A DNA stretch of 64,000 bases from Branchinecta lynchi (GCA_023053575.1 JAKZAP010000016.1:8676046-8740045); one strand, 5' to 3'; shown: positions 1 to 11,338, counted from the first letter of the stretch. Translations and numbers: made by a program. The notes: a model not told the origin generated them from the letters alone.

Positions 1-602
1 TTCCCCCAAGATCGACACAGAGGGAGAGACAGGCGCATTAGCGGTCCAGACTGGGCCGACATAAGGAGATTGCTAGACGCGACGATATGACGGTGCTAGT
101 TTTTGGTATTTTAGGGGGAGGTGGAACAGTCCCCGAGCATGCATTTCCTCCTTCCATTTTTCTTACACCGCGAAATTCTGTGTCGTTTCATCACGTAATA
201 CCACAATCACTCATTTTAAATGGTGGATTGAAATATGATCGATAGACAGAAAGATAGGACAACTGCTAGGTTAGCTTTTGGTAAATAGAGAAAAAGGAAA
301 AGCAACGTTAACATTAAAAGAAAATAATAGGTTCCACTTGCGGAGTCGGATTTCCATAAAATAAAAATTGTATTCACATTTAATCTTCTTCCTGGGGTAT
401 GTCGTTTATTTTAGTAATATTTCCCGACGGACTGATTTTTTGTCATGTTGATACGTCTGCGCAATCTAGATATTGCAACGTACTCAACGAAGCCGGATCC
501 CAGTCAACATGACAGTACTGACCTGTGACCAATAAGGAAGTAGGAGACACAAAAAAAACGGCCAATAGGATTTGAGGCTTATTTAAAATTTGAAACCTTT
601 AA
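1..602. other. No gene recognised
   Basis: AT-rich unique-looking sequence. I see no coding exon, RNA gene or clear repeat. It ends at the TTAA (599-602) that borders the next element. Confidence 0.4.
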
Positions 603-940
603 AGGAACTGTCTTACCTATAATACTAATGCATCCGTAAACACTCCATGTATTTCTAAACCCGGAGACCCTAATTTCGTACGGTGCGTTCTAACACCTCC
701 GACAAAACCACGCTGATTTTCTCACTTGCTTTGTTTTCCTACCTTCAGTGTGTATCACGCTGTTGACTGCGAGAAGTTTTTCCATAAAAAAACGGCTATG
801 TAAATTGTTTCCCTGTCTTCGCTGCAAGTCAACGGGTCTCGTGGCTTAAAACAGCCAAAACCGTGGGTTATTTGTTGAAAGCACAACACAGTTTTAAAGT
901 ATTCAAATATATTTGAAAAGCAAATAGTGCGAGGGGTCCT
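603..940 (-). mobile_element. TTAA-target MITE, family T2, copy 1
   Basis: A 338-bp element bordered on both sides by TTAA (599-602 and 941-944). The termini read AGGACCCC and its near inverse AGGAACTG, so a short terminal inverted repeat is visible. The interior is shared with 13313-16211 and 52803-53179, for example the block with GGGTCTCCGGGTT and the block GAGACCCGTTGACTT. TTAA targets are used by the piggyBac and Kolobok superfamilies; no transposase is encoded, so the class is inferred from the target only. This is the cleanest full copy of the family in the window. Confidence 0.75.
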
Positions 941-1149
941 TTAAGATATCATTTCTGATCATACTTTGCTGCAATGTCGTGATTAAACAATCCATCAAGA
1001 AGTCGGGAAAACGTTTCCAATTACCAACAGGTTCACAAAAGTTACAGCGATTGTAATGTATGTCGGGTTGGACCGGTAATACTAGTTCAGGAACTTCCAC
1101 ATAAGCTGAATAATAGAACTTGGAATGCATTATGAAGTACCCCACCAAA

Positions 1150-1760
1150 TACTCCCGGATCCGATCATCCGTGAGGGCGTGGATGGAGGTAGAATCCGGG
1201 ATCTTGTAACTCTTGTACCAGTTGCGAATGGGTTATCGATTAGTTTGAAACACAGTGGAGGGAGTTGGAGGGTCTGCGAGCTTTTCCGAGGGTGCTCCGA
1301 TTTGAGTGAAACCTAGTATAGGAGGTAAGATAAAATGCCCTAAATCTGAAATTTATGTCGCATGTGGACACGATAAGGGAGTTTGTGGGGACTCTCGGAA
1401 ATTGTGTGACACGCGTAGGGACCTAAGAGGTGTGCCGTTTGAGGTCTGCACCGGATACGACCTGTGTGTGGGGAATTAGATGGGGTCCTGGAAAATTTCC
1501 GGAAGTTCTCATATCCGAGTGAAACTGGGTGGTGGAGCAAATGTCCCCAGATATGACATTTGTGTGTCCGACTCGGATCCAAACTCGCTGAGGGAACCGG
1601 GGGGGGGATTTCCGGAAGTGCTCGAATTCGAGTGAAACGTGATGGGTGGTAGAAGCTAATACTTTAGGTATTAGCTTCGCTATGGGGGAGGGGGGTGATA
1701 CTAACCCCTTCGAAGAAATAAAAAGGCTAAACTGGGCGCTCGCAGAGCGCTCTGTCAAAG
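1150..1760. repeat. Degenerate G-tract repeat fragment
   Basis: Contains GATTCGAGTGAAACTTGG-like phrases and G runs (for example near 1600-1610 and 1685-1695) that recur at 35.6-36.1, 36.9-37.4, 38.9-40.7 and 45.5-46.5 kb. Open frames here run on both strands and look like chance products of the repeat. Nothing else is recognised from 941 to 2306. Confidence 0.45.
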
Positions 1761-2306
1761 TCTGAACTAAGCTTCACCCGATAACAAAAGCTGATCTAAA
1801 CTGGGCGCGGCCCAGTTCTTGGTCGTCAAGAAACTGAGTTGACATCCAGCTTGGACATCGACAGTTCGGAGGCTTCAAGCGTCTGAGACTTAGAGAACTG
1901 CATTCCCACTCGCATGTTTCTAGCTTGCTAGATTGACAGAAATAGGAGGGGTATTTTTAGTTGTTTGGATACGTAGGGATTTTTTAGTCTTATTTTGTCA
2001 AAATGAGAAGCACACTTGTCAGATTTGAGCTTCCTAGATCGACAAAAGTCAGTTGTCAAATCATGGACTTCATCCTGCAATGCATAGCTTTAACCCAAGT
2101 TTTAACACGATCCGTTGTGTACCAGTATTTCTCGATTGTAGTAAAATCTGGCTGATTTTGCTTGCGGCGTACATTTTCAAGAATTTGTTAGTTTCATGCA
2201 CAGATCCTTTGTATTTTAACAGAAGAAATTGTGATGACAAGAATTTTCCTCCATGGCGAGGCTGAAAAATAAATCTGTTTCGTGAGCAATAAGAGAAGAT
2301 GTAGTA

Positions 2307-2466
2307 CACTGTAAAAAAAAAAATCTTGCAGTATTTGTTACTTGGACTAATCTTGTCTTTATTGAGATAAGATTATCCCTAATTCGGATTAATGTTATCC
2401 CAACAGAGATAAGATTAATCCCAGTAGTAAATACTGCGTCCTTATTTAGAGAAACTTTTTACAGTG
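2307..2466 (+). mobile_element. TA-target MITE, copy 1
   Basis: A 160-bp element with terminal inverted repeat CACTGTAAAAA / TTTTTACAGTG, flanked by TA on both sides (2305-2306 and 2467-2468). The interior holds several inverted AGATAAGATTAATC motifs, so the whole element can fold into a long hairpin. TA duplication and CACTG-type ends are those of Tc1/mariner-like MITEs. Related copies lie at 19566-19735 and 58874-59043. Confidence 0.75.
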
Positions 2467-3429
2467 TACGACTAGCATAATTAGTGCAACACGTCATTTG
2501 ATGTCGTTTTATTTTGTTTTCCAGCTTTAAATTTAGAATAAGTCTGTTCTGATTCAGGTTGGTTTTGCATAATTCCTTTTTGGCCGGAAAGGGTTGAATT
2601 GAAACACCGTCATTCACCATTTTCCAGTAAAATGTCTCACATTTTTCGGGTTTCCTGGGGAAGGAAGACAGACGGGCAGATCCATGATAAGTTGCCCTTA
2701 CTTTGAATTGGGATGCAAAAAGACGTTCTGCATGATCGTAAATGATTTCACAAAATTTTGCCTGTGGCCCTTTCCCTGGTAGGCTCTAGACTACTAGAGG
2801 GCGAGTCATTTCATTTGGGTTCTAGACATGAAATTTCGGGGCTTGGGCCACATTAAAAGCTAGATTAAGTTTGGGGGGGGGGGGTAGTATTTTGGCCGAA
2901 AAAAGTGATGGCCTACTTAAAAAATTTCGCCTGCGGTACTCATATATAGTCGTTAGAAACTGCTGTGGGTCGGGCTATTGCAGAAGCGAATTGCTGTTAT
3001 TACGAAGACGTTCACCCTAACCTCGCAAGTCCTAGTTTTGATGTTTCTGTACGTTGTCCCGCAAGTGTTGCATTTCTTGGCTACTGTTTTGTTTCTAGCT
3101 GGTCTAACTCTTGAGCCTTGCCGGGCATCTGCCAGTCGTATAAATTTATAGAGGCGAAAGCCTTATTATTGCAATTATATTATTATTATTATTATTATCA
3201 TAGTTTGAGGTAGTCACCTCCCAAGCCCTTCAAGCCGCCCCTGACCTCGGAGATAGGACTACTTGAATGTTGGCAGTTATCGCGAGTCATACTATTGCAT
3301 ATGCAACGAAAAGCTCAAATGGGCGGCAGGCGCCCTGTCCCCGCCCCTCAATTTTCGGCTAGCGACGCCTCTTTCTAGAGATCCGGATCTTATCGGGCTA
3401 CTGTGAAGGATCTCGAGGGGTCACTGAAG
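2467..3429. other. Non-coding; microsatellite and repeat fragment
   Basis: No gene is seen. An (ATT)n microsatellite lies at about 3173-3199. A short block near 2925-2945 with CGCCTGCGGTACTC is shared with 25165 and 25905, evidently a minor dispersed repeat. A G10 run lies near 2873-2884. Confidence 0.4.
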
Positions 3430-3565
3430 ATTTTATAAGTAGTGAACTTGTGAGCAGAGCCCCTCGGTAGCTCAGTTGGTAGAGCGTCTGTCTTGTAAAC
3501 AGGAAGCCTGGGTTCAAATCCCGGCTGAGGAGCATTTTTGTCTATCAGTTCACTACTTATAAAAT
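3430..3565. repeat. Perfect 19-bp inverted repeat around the tRNA
   Basis: Left arm ATTTTATAAGTAGTGAACT at 3430-3448; the right arm at 3547-3565 is its exact reverse complement. The arms enclose the tRNA-like gene with 12 bp on the left and 14 bp on the right, so the transcript or the DNA could fold with the tRNA at the apex. Confidence 0.85.
3461..3532 (+). tRNA. tRNA-Thr (TGT), or tRNA-Thr-derived copy
   Basis: A cloverleaf can be drawn. D stem GCTC/GAGC with loop AGTTGGTA. Anticodon stem TCTGT/ACAGG with loop CTTGTAA, giving anticodon TGT at 3494-3496 (Thr). T stem CTGGG/CCCGG with loop TTCAAAT. Internal promoter boxes A (TAGCTCAGTTGGTAGAGC) and B (GGTTCAAATCC) are intact, and a T5 pol III terminator follows at 3535-3539. 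The acceptor stem pairs six of seven positions; the outermost pair is C-A, although the next outer bases (3460/3532, 3459/3533) would pair again. That mismatch, the G at the discriminator position and the surrounding inverted repeat leave open that this is a mobile tRNA-like copy, not a canonical gene. No intron is present. Confidence 0.7.
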
Positions 3566-4054
3566 GTTTCCATGTCAAGGGCGTTTTTCCCCGTAAAAAT
3601 TATTTATTTGGTTTTCACCATGAGACGTCTTGTGGGTCCTGGTTTGTCTACGTGGCTCCGACAAGGGAGTCCTAGACTTCTAAATTATATTCGAAAAATT
3701 CTTTATGGTATTGGTCACGGTACAAGTCCCTTGTGTAAAGTGCCATCTATATTGTCACTGAAGAGTCTTACATTCTTGACAGCGCGAACCTTAGCTGACA
3801 CAAATGCGAACTACCCTTGCAAGCGCCATATGGGCGTTCAGCTCTGCACGATGATTAGGTTTAAATATCTGTTTTCGTCGGGCAGGCTGCCATCCTCTCT
3901 GTATGCCATTGCAGATTGGGAGAGGTCGTTTCTCACTACTCTCATCAATGATTTGACCAGTAGGAATTATAGCAGTATTGCTTCTTTGACTTTACAGGAC
4001 CCGTCGTACCTACAATGTCAATGCAACCTATTCTCGTAACTAAGAGTCATTAAT
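3566..4054. other. Non-coding; shared repeat block
   Basis: The block around 3778-3845 (GACAGCGCGAACCTTAGCTG and what follows) recurs at 46817-46885 with many substitutions. An open frame of 155 codons covers the region but matches no family I know, and its sequence is partly this repeat, so I do not call a gene. Confidence 0.4.
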
Positions 4055-4376
4055 TCTTAAATCCGGAGACCCAATTTTAATATGTTACATTCTCAAACCG
4101 TTAACGACACTTCGCAAATCTTCGCACTTTCCACGATTCACTATTTTCCATGTACATTATGCCTGACGAGTGTTAGCGTATTTGATGCGCGTTATTATTC
4201 CGTAAAACCTGTTATATGGATTTCTCCGAGTTTTTGCAATAATTCAGTGTGTCTGGGGAAAAGCTTAAAACAGCCAAAGCCGTGGATAATTTTTGTAAAG
4301 CTAGAGCTTAGTTTTACAGCATTCAGATAGCTTTGAATACTGGAACATAAATAGTAAATAATGCGAGGTGTGCTTT
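4055..4376 (-). mobile_element. Diverged T2 element
   Basis: Aligns in order with 603-940: AATCCGGAGACCC near 4062, TTAAAACAGCCAAAGCCGTGG near 4265, and ATAATGCGAGG near 4360. It is much more diverged than the other copies and has lost both terminal TTAA sites. Confidence 0.55.
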
Positions 4377-4756
4377 GCGTGTATTAGCAGTGAGGGGGTG
4401 CTCACTTTATTGGCTTTCCTGTACAGCCTTCGTGGGCAGCGAGTAGGCACTTACTGTACGCTGTTTAGGGAGTGACCACCTCCTCGATTAGTAGTTATTT
4501 AAGAAGGGACCAGCTTTTATTCGGTAGTTATAATCTATCTGGACTTAAAATAAAAACTGCGGACGGACCTCGCCATCCTGAGGGGAATTCCTGCTGAATT
4601 TATTCACTTGATGCTCCCGAGTTCCGACAATCAAAAGTCAATTGTAGCGATCGTAACTTGTGCGGAACGAAACATGATCGGGGGAGGAGCTACTTTTCTT
4701 ATCATGTGGGACGGAGGAACGAAAAAAACAGAGTTGTAACCATCGTAAGTCATAAT

Positions 4757-5113
4757 AGTTACGTTTTTCTGATACCATGGTAACTGATACCACGGTCTAT
4801 AGTCGTTTTTGCAGTTATCGTGGTATCTGGCCAGTTATCGTGGTATCAGATATTCAGATACTTCGGTCCGACCGTGGTTACTGGTCGTGGCATCTGAAAA
4901 GTTTCCATCAAATTTTGTCAGATTGGTGAGAAAGAAGTTTAGCACTTAGTGATGTAACTGGATATCTGTTTTTCTTTTGGGATGACTTCGAAAAGTGCAA
5001 TTTCGGCGATAGTTGAGCACCGTATATCAAATACCACGATAACTGCAAAAACGACTAATTGCAGATCCAGTTACCGTGGTAACAGATACCATGGTATCAG
5101 CAAAAATGCAACT
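4757..5113 (+). mobile_element. Long-TIR foldback element, copy 1
   Basis: Arms of more than 100 bp face each other. The left begins AGTTACGTTTTTCTGATACC and the right, read inverted, AGTTGCATTTTTGCTGATACC. Both carry the chain GGTAACTG, GTCGTTTTTGCAGTTATCG, TGGTATCTG. The centre (about 4905-5010) is single-copy within the element. The flanks are AAT on each side, a possible 3-bp target duplication. A second copy (42589-44060) is split by another transposon, and a partial copy lies at 54568-54671. Confidence 0.7.
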
Positions 5114-5261
5114 AATAACTCCGAAGAACGAAGCGGATGGTGTCTATGGTTGTCTCCTTCAGATGGATCTTCTGGCTTGGCCATTCTCTGGTTTCTTTTT
5201 GTGTTTACTATGGGCTTATATCCGCATTTGCTGATGTAACCAAGAAGAAATAAGCACCAGA

Positions 5262-5615
5262 ACCCCTATCTCTGTAATACGACCATGCTTAGTCGAATAT
5301 ATTCCTTATACTCCGCCCGATGCAAACGAGCGGAGGGTTCTAGCTACTAGAACATCACAATTCGGTACCTCTGCAAACAGCTATATCGCAGTAAAGCCCC
5401 GGACAAAATTTCTAAAGTAAAAGTCGATTGGTTGTCTACCATTGTGACGTCGCCTGTAACGCGCTGTAGAGCGGGTCAGCACGCCTTCTGTCCTTTTCCT
5501 CTGATATGCACAGCGGCGAGATTCGAACCTCAGCGCTCAGTTTTGTCGGGGTGTCCGTAGTCGCTGCAGGGAACCAAAGGCGCGGGTTCGGTTGGCTTAC
5601 TTGTTCTTGATATAA
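5262..5615. repeat. Dispersed repeat, pair of 50207-50610
   Basis: Shares the order CCCTATCTCTGTAATACGAC, GATGCAAACGAGCG, ACCTCTGCAAACAGCTA, GGTTGTCTACCATTGTG with 50207-50610. Both run in the same direction. A B-box-like stretch (GGTTCGAATCTC on the minus strand near 5524-5535) hints at a pol III ancestor, but no A box or cloverleaf supports it. Confidence 0.55.
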
Positions 5616-6097
5616 CGCGCATCTAATTTCTCAGTGGTGTCGTCTTCAGCGTTTCTATTTTGTTTGCGCAGTTATAAAAAGATCGTAAACAAATTCCCGC
5701 TGTTTACAATCTTTATAGACAATTTTTCGGGCTTATATAGTTTTCGTTTTAGTTTTAAATCCGCCGTTCCGAGGATGCGTGAAAAGTTTAACTCGTCTTA
5801 TTTTATATTACGGATATCTTAAATATAATTGAATTTGCGAACAATAATGGTGATCCACCCCCCACCGTAGTGTGCTCGTACCCGGGTAGTCAGTCCCATT
5901 CATACGCAGGGTCAGCCTAAAAATCCCCTCCCACCCCACCCTTCGCACTTAAGATGAAAACTGTGGCCCGAAGTATAGTTTTTAGTGGAGTGTTCCTTGG
6001 AACAGTCCACTATTGCGAGCGCTGTAGCAGCTTTTGTTTTTCGGTTTCCGGTTTTCACCGTATTTTGTGGAGCTCGTAACTCGTGAACCAGTGCAAG

Positions 6098-6835
6098 TAT
6101 CAAGTTCAAACTTGGTATACTAGTGGGTGTTGAGGTCTAGTTGTGCCTTTTGGGGGTCCCAACCCCCACCCGGTTCAGGGGCAAATGGGTCCAGATTGCC
6201 CAGTGAACAATGTTCATAACTTGACCAGAACTGGACACAGGACGATGAAGTTTGTCGTACATGTAGATCTTAGGGCTGGAAAATTGCTTTCAAAGTTGCA
6301 CCTCCCCCACCCACCACGTTCGTGGGCAACTGGGCCCAGGAGTAAAGTTTGTTACCCGTGACAGGCATCAACAGGTATCAAGTTCACACTTGGTATACTA
6401 GTGGGGTTGGGGTCTAGTTGTTCCTTTTGGGGTCCCAGCCCCCCACCTCAACCCGGTTCAGGGGCAAATGGGCCCAGTGAATAATGTTCATAAATTGACC
6501 AGAACTGGACAAAGGAAGATGAAGTTCCTTGTACATGTAGATCCTAGGGCTGGGAAATTGCTTTGAAAGTTGCACCTCCCCCACCCACCACGTTCATGGG
6601 CAACTGGGCCCGGATTGCCCAGGAGTAAAGTTCGTTACCCGTGACAGAAATCAAAAGGTATCAAGTTGAAACTTGGTAGGATTTTGAGCATTGGGGTCTC
6701 TTTTTACTTTTTGCGGACCCCAAAACCCACCCCCACTTGGTTTATGGGCAATTGGACCAATAAGTTGAAATAAGGTAATGAAATTCCTTTGTGCTTTTGG
6801 ATCATAGGGGTTGGAGAGAGTTGAACCACCCCTGC
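6098..6835 (+). repeat. Tandem repeat, about 280-bp unit
   Basis: Two similar units (6098-6375 and 6376-6658) and a third diverged partial unit (from 6659). Each starts TATCAAGTT, then ACTTGGTA, then a G/C-rich block around GGGGTC, then CGTTCRTGGGCAACTGGG. The open frame at 6143-6361 is part of the repeat. The stretch 5616-6097 before it shows no gene. Confidence 0.7.
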
Positions 6836-7500
6836 CCTCTAATTAGGTTATTTCAATACTTGTTTGGTTATTGGGGATGAGAAATTTCTTGGTTCTAAAG
6901 CTATTTGTATATAAAATGAGATACAAATTTTACTTTTACACTCCACGTCTGAGCGCTTGTGCACTTGTTTGAGTATTAGAAGACGTCGGTTGTAGGGCTA
7001 CCATCTAGGGTGATCCTCGACGATAGTCTCACTGAGCCAACCAACTTATTCCGTCGACCAACTAAGCGTACTGGCAAGGATTTGAACTTCCAGCCCGCAG
7101 CCGGTGATAGTTACCCCCCTAGTTGCCCATTTTATAGTTACCCCCCCCCCCCAAAAAAAAAAAAAACACACACACATGTAAGATAAGATCCATCTGGTTT
7201 ATATTTTACAACAGGCCTACCTCTTCAAAATTTATTTATTTATTTTTATTCCGTATATTCTTTCTTCGAAGCATTATTCTCAATCATCACAAGCTGGTCT
7301 TAGAGACAAACAGCCGCCTTCTCGAGGTTTAAAATAGTCCTGTGGAGAAATGTGGTCGCTCCAACGTGACATAATTATGGCTACTCTGGCTAAAGTTCCG
7401 GTACGTAATCATCCAGCGTCCTGGCTATAATAATCATCGCCCAGTCGCGTCATCCCTGTCTGCATTCACAGGCGTCCCTATCAAGGGGCATCGAGACTAC
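6836..7500. other. Non-coding; homopolymer junction
   Basis: No gene is seen. A C12-A14-(CA)n run lies at about 7140-7176. A B-box-like word (AAGTTCAAATCC, minus strand, near 7080) is present without a matching A box. Confidence 0.35.
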
Positions 7501-7747
7501 AGATCACTTTATTCTTGGTTTTATTTTTGGTTTCTGTTACTCTGATTGTTTTTAATTAATTTTACATTGACACCAACAAAAATTGATTCCCCTCCGAATC
7601 TGATAGGGATTCCTTTTTGATGATGGTGATGATAATCGGAGTATTACCCGTCCGTTGGTGCTTGCGAGAATACGGGAATTTATTCCCCGGGACAAACAAA
7701 ACGTGGGGACTCCTCAAGTGGAGTCCTCGGGGAACGGTGAGAATACG
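7501..7747 (+). mobile_element. Palindromic GAGAATACG element (family P), partial copy
   Basis: The right half of the family seen in full at 26289-26723. It holds CACTTTATTCTTGGTTTTAT, then GATGATGGTGATGATAATCGG, then the end block GGGGACTCCTCAAGTGGAGTCC and GGGGAACGGTGAGAATACG. The left half is missing. Confidence 0.65.
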
Positions 7748-7851
7748 TCTTATATAGAAATTGCCCGAAATTCCTGATTTGTCCTAGTTCCTCGTGTTCC
7801 TCTCTGGTGCATAAGTTCTCGAAAAGCTACTTCGCTAATGTAGTTGTTGGT

Positions 7852-8225
7852 AAGTAGTGTAGGGTGATATTTAGGAATATCGAATTCGATATTTTCAAAT
7901 TCGATTATCGATATTTCGACTATCGTAAACCGATATTTGAAACTGCTTATACTACTATATTTTTGATGAACAAAAAAATTTAACTAGAGTTATAAAATTA
8001 AACATTCCCATTAAGAAATACTAGCATTTCCACCCTTTTCCTCCCCAGTCTTTTTCTCCTTCCCAATCTAGATCAAGTCTCACAATCCTAGTCGTTGTTT
8101 TATTCTGAAAATCCCGAATGATAGAACAGTTGCAAGTCCTAATGCAACTATCAAAAATATCGATATTTGAAAAGTCAATATAGAAATATCGAAATTTGTT
8201 CAATATTATCGATGTTTCGATTATA
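7852..8225. mobile_element. GATATCG-rich element, relative of the 29223 hAT MITE
   Basis: Starts TGTAGGGTGATATTTAGGAAT, comparable to TAGTGTTGGGCGATATTTGG at 29223, and is filled with TATCGATATT motifs at both sides. The right terminus and target duplication are not recognisable, so this is an old or truncated copy. Confidence 0.45.
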
Positions 8226-8490
8226 AGTAAGTAAGTATATTTATAACCCACAAAATGTTTTACAACAAAAGAGAGTGGAATAGAGATAAATAGAAAAATA
8301 GAAAAAAGAAAAGAACAAAAGACAATAAGATAATAAACATACGAAACATACAATAATCCTCCAACTATAAATCAAAAAGTCTAATCAGTCGGTGATGCGG
8401 CAACAGACGCAGGCTAGATTTCTGACGGAAATCGGCGTGCAATTCTTGAAGCCATGACAAAATGTCAGTAGCTCCGTACGATTTAATAAT

Positions 8491-8519
8491 CTTAGAATTG
8501 CTATGAGAGCAATTCTAAG
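8491..8519. repeat. Perfect 12-bp hairpin
   Basis: CTTAGAATTGCT (8491-8502) and its exact complement AGCAATTCTAAG (8508-8519) with a 5-nt loop ATGAG. The word AGCAATT is repeated once more just downstream. No function is assigned. Confidence 0.6.
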
Positions 8520-8717
8520 AGCAATTATCGTATCGAATATCGCCAACACTATTGGTAAGGTAGGCAAGGTTGATTCCAGTGATTTGCTGCCGCTGACTCA
8601 AGACAACCATTTCAAACGCAGTTGTGCTTCACGAGTTTTGAATCATTTTTATCGAAATAGGTTAGCGGAAGGAAATCCTGAAAAGTACTAGTAACCACGG
8701 GACTCTAATCTAGTTTT

Positions 8718-9659
8718 TGGGATCCCAAAATGTAAGTGGAGGGATACCTATGACATCGCAAAGTTGTCCGTCTGTCAGCACGATAACTCTCGAAGGGAAT
8801 GAGATATTTTGATGAAACTTGGTGTGAGGATTCTTTGGGCAAGTTCGTAGGTGGGCTCTGTAGCCCTAGATTTAGGGGTGGGGGAGGGGGTTCAAGTTAA
8901 GGAGCAAACAAAATATTTTTAAACAGCTAATGTGATAGTAGATTATGAGGTAAGAAGACAGGCTGAGCACGAATATGCAAAATATTTTCTCGTCCGACCA
9001 GTAGTTCGCCCGGAATCCGGCAAAAACTGGAAAGTTGGCTGAAAGTAAAAGTTTCATTTGAAGTTGCTTAAATGTTCGATTTAGGGGAGACATGCTGAAC
9101 ACGATGATGAATAACATTTTCTCGCCGGACAAGTAGTTTGTCCGGAATCCGGAAAAAAACAGAAAGTTGGCTAAAAGTAAAAGTTTCATTTGAAGTTGCT
9201 TAAGTGTTCGATTTAGGGGTAAGAAGACATGCTGAACACGATGGTGAATAACATTTTCTCGCCGGACAAGTTCGTATGAAAAGCAATTTCTACCCTGACA
9301 ACCAGTTCGCCCAGAATCCGGCCAAAACCAGAAATTTTTTTAAAAGTAATAAGTTTTATTTGAAATTGATTAGATGTTCTTTATAAGGATGAGGAGATAC
9401 GCTGAATTCGATTCTGATTTTTTCTTTTTTGCTGGACAAGTAGTTCGCTCGGAATTCGGCCGAAACCGGAAATTTGGCAGAAGTAAAGCAGGAAGTTTCG
9501 GTCAGTATCGTCAAAATAGATATAGCTTATACAGGTATATCTGAACTTGGTTTTCTCTGATGATTAGCCTGGCGAAGACTGGATCTGGCGAAGACAAGAC
9601 CCAGTTATCTGGATAAAATATTAGATTTCTGGGATCCCACCGAAACCTTAGGTCTTGTT
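8718..9659 (+). mobile_element. GGGATCCC element (family G), copy A, full length
   Basis: Begins TGGGATCCCAAAATG after a T run, followed by the conserved head (AAGTGGAGGGATACC, GACATCGCAAAGTTGTCC, ACGATAACTCTCGAAGGGAAT). Then come about three units of a roughly 150-bp tandem repeat (CGGACAAGTAGTTCG, CCGGAATCCGGC, AAGTTTCATTTGAAGTTG). The tail has ACAAGACCC...GGGATCCCAC...GGTCTTGTT, in which ACAAGACC and GGTCTTGT can pair. No open frame is conserved between copies. Architecture fits a non-autonomous Helentron; see findings. Confidence 0.8.
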
Positions 9660-9792
9660 CCCGGTGGAGTCTTAGTCGTGCCAATGGTCATCTCATCCGC
9701 CAGGATTCAACACCTTTCGGGCCGTCGTATTGAGGTAATCGAAATGTAATTGGGAGTTGCTGAGCTTCGTCTGAGGGAAACCCTCCCTGTAT

Positions 9793-10155
9793 CAGGGGCG
9801 GATCCAGAGGGGGGGCGATCGCCCCCCCTAGACGGGCTGTTATTTTTTGTTTTGTTTTACTGCACTTACGGAAGTCTGCATTAACGCATGTTCGAACTAC
9901 TGTAACTAGACTCTAAAATCTTTTTACATGTGGAGCCAGGAGCTTGAGTTTTTCTTGTAAACAGTTGTCAGTTGATCAAGTACAGTTTTTACCATTATCG
10001 TAATATATGAAAACCACATTTTCGTTAAATCAGAGACCGACAGGTACACTTAAAACGCGAAAAAAATCAGCCTTGTGGCCGACAAAAAGGACACTACCCC
10101 CACTCTTTTCGGTAAGAATCGCCCCCCGTAGAACGGAAGGCTGGATCCGCCCCTG
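9793..10155 (+). mobile_element. hAT-type MITE with 8-bp target duplication
   Basis: Terminal inverted repeats CAGGGGCGGATCCAG / CTGGATCCGCCCCTG, flanked on both sides by the identical 8-mer CCCTGTAT (9785-9792 and 10156-10163). Subterminal G/C runs continue the inverted symmetry. CAGGGG-type ends with an 8-bp duplication are diagnostic of hAT elements. No transposase is encoded in its 363 bp. Confidence 0.88.
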
Positions 10156-10278
10156 CCCTGTATCGCGTTTCCATTACCCTTCTGCTCGTCGTATCCCGTC
10201 TGGAGAGGACGCTATATCTGTTGAAAATGGAGGTTAAGAATTGTCCCTATACTAGGCCGCCAGTATTCTCTGGGCGTT

Positions 10279-11338
10279 TGGGATCTCAAAACGTAAGTGG
10301 AGGGATACCTATGACATCGCAAAAGTTGTCCGTCTGTCAGTCTGTCCGTCCGTCTGTCAGCACGATAACTCTCGAAGGGAATGAGATATTTTGAAGAAAA
10401 TTGGTGTGAGGATTCTTCGAATCAAGGGAAAGGTTGAGCTCGTAGATGGGCCCTATAGCTATGTATTTAGGGGAGGGGGAGGGGTTACAAATTAAGGGGT
10501 GAAAAAAATTGATTTTAAAAGCTAATGAGATAGTCGATTAGGAGGCAAGACGACATGCTGAACATGAATATGAAAATCATTTTGTCGCCGGACAAGTAGT
10601 TCACCCGGAATCCGGCCGAAACCGGAAAGTTTGTCAAAAATAAAACTTTTATCTAAAGTTGATTAGATGTCCGATTTAGGAGTAAGGAGACATGCTGAAT
10701 CCGAATATATAAATGATTTTCTCGTCAGACAAGTAGATCGCCCGGCATCCGGCCAGACCCGGAAAATTTGTCAACAACAAAAGTTTGATTTCAAGTTGAT
10801 TAGAGGTTCGATTTACGGATGGGGAAACATGCTGAATCCGAATATGAAAATTATTTTCTCACTGGACAAGTAGATCGCCCGGAATCCCGCCAAAACCGGA
10901 AAATTTGTTAAAAGTAAAAGTTTATATGAATATCATTAGGTTTACAGGTAAGATGACTGTGCATGACAGTCATTTTCTGAAGTTGATTCGACAGTTGGGG
11001 TTCGACAGAGGGGTAGGAGAAATGCTGAATCCGTTTTTGAACTTCAATCTTTTGAAAGACAAGTAGTTCGCCCGGAATCTGGCCGAAACGGGAAATTTGG
11101 CAGAAGTACGGCAGGAACTTTCGTCAAAGTCGAGATGACGCAGGCTGTAGGGCTTAACACACATGCTGAATCCATATTTGAACTTGGTCTTCTCAGATGA
11201 TTACCATTTGCCTTAATCTGTTTCTAAATTATATTAGTGCAGTGCTCAAGGAGTCTGGCGAAGACTGAATCTCTACAAGACCCAATTATCTTGATCAAAT
11301 AATACATCGGGGATCCCATCGAAACCTTTGGGCTTGTT
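10279..11338 (+). mobile_element. Family G, copy B, left member of a head-to-tail dimer
   Basis: Head at 10279 (TGGGATCTCAAAACG), about four central repeat units (near 10525, 10640, 10780 and 11000), and a tail ending GGGCTTGTT at 11338. The next base starts copy C with no spacer. Confidence 0.78.

Noticed and set aside
3572..4039. 155-codon open frame after the tRNA
   Set aside because: Part of it is a dispersed repeat also present at 46.8 kb and no domain is recognisable.
5500..5560. tRNA or SINE from a B-box-like word
   Set aside because: No A box at the right distance and no cloverleaf.
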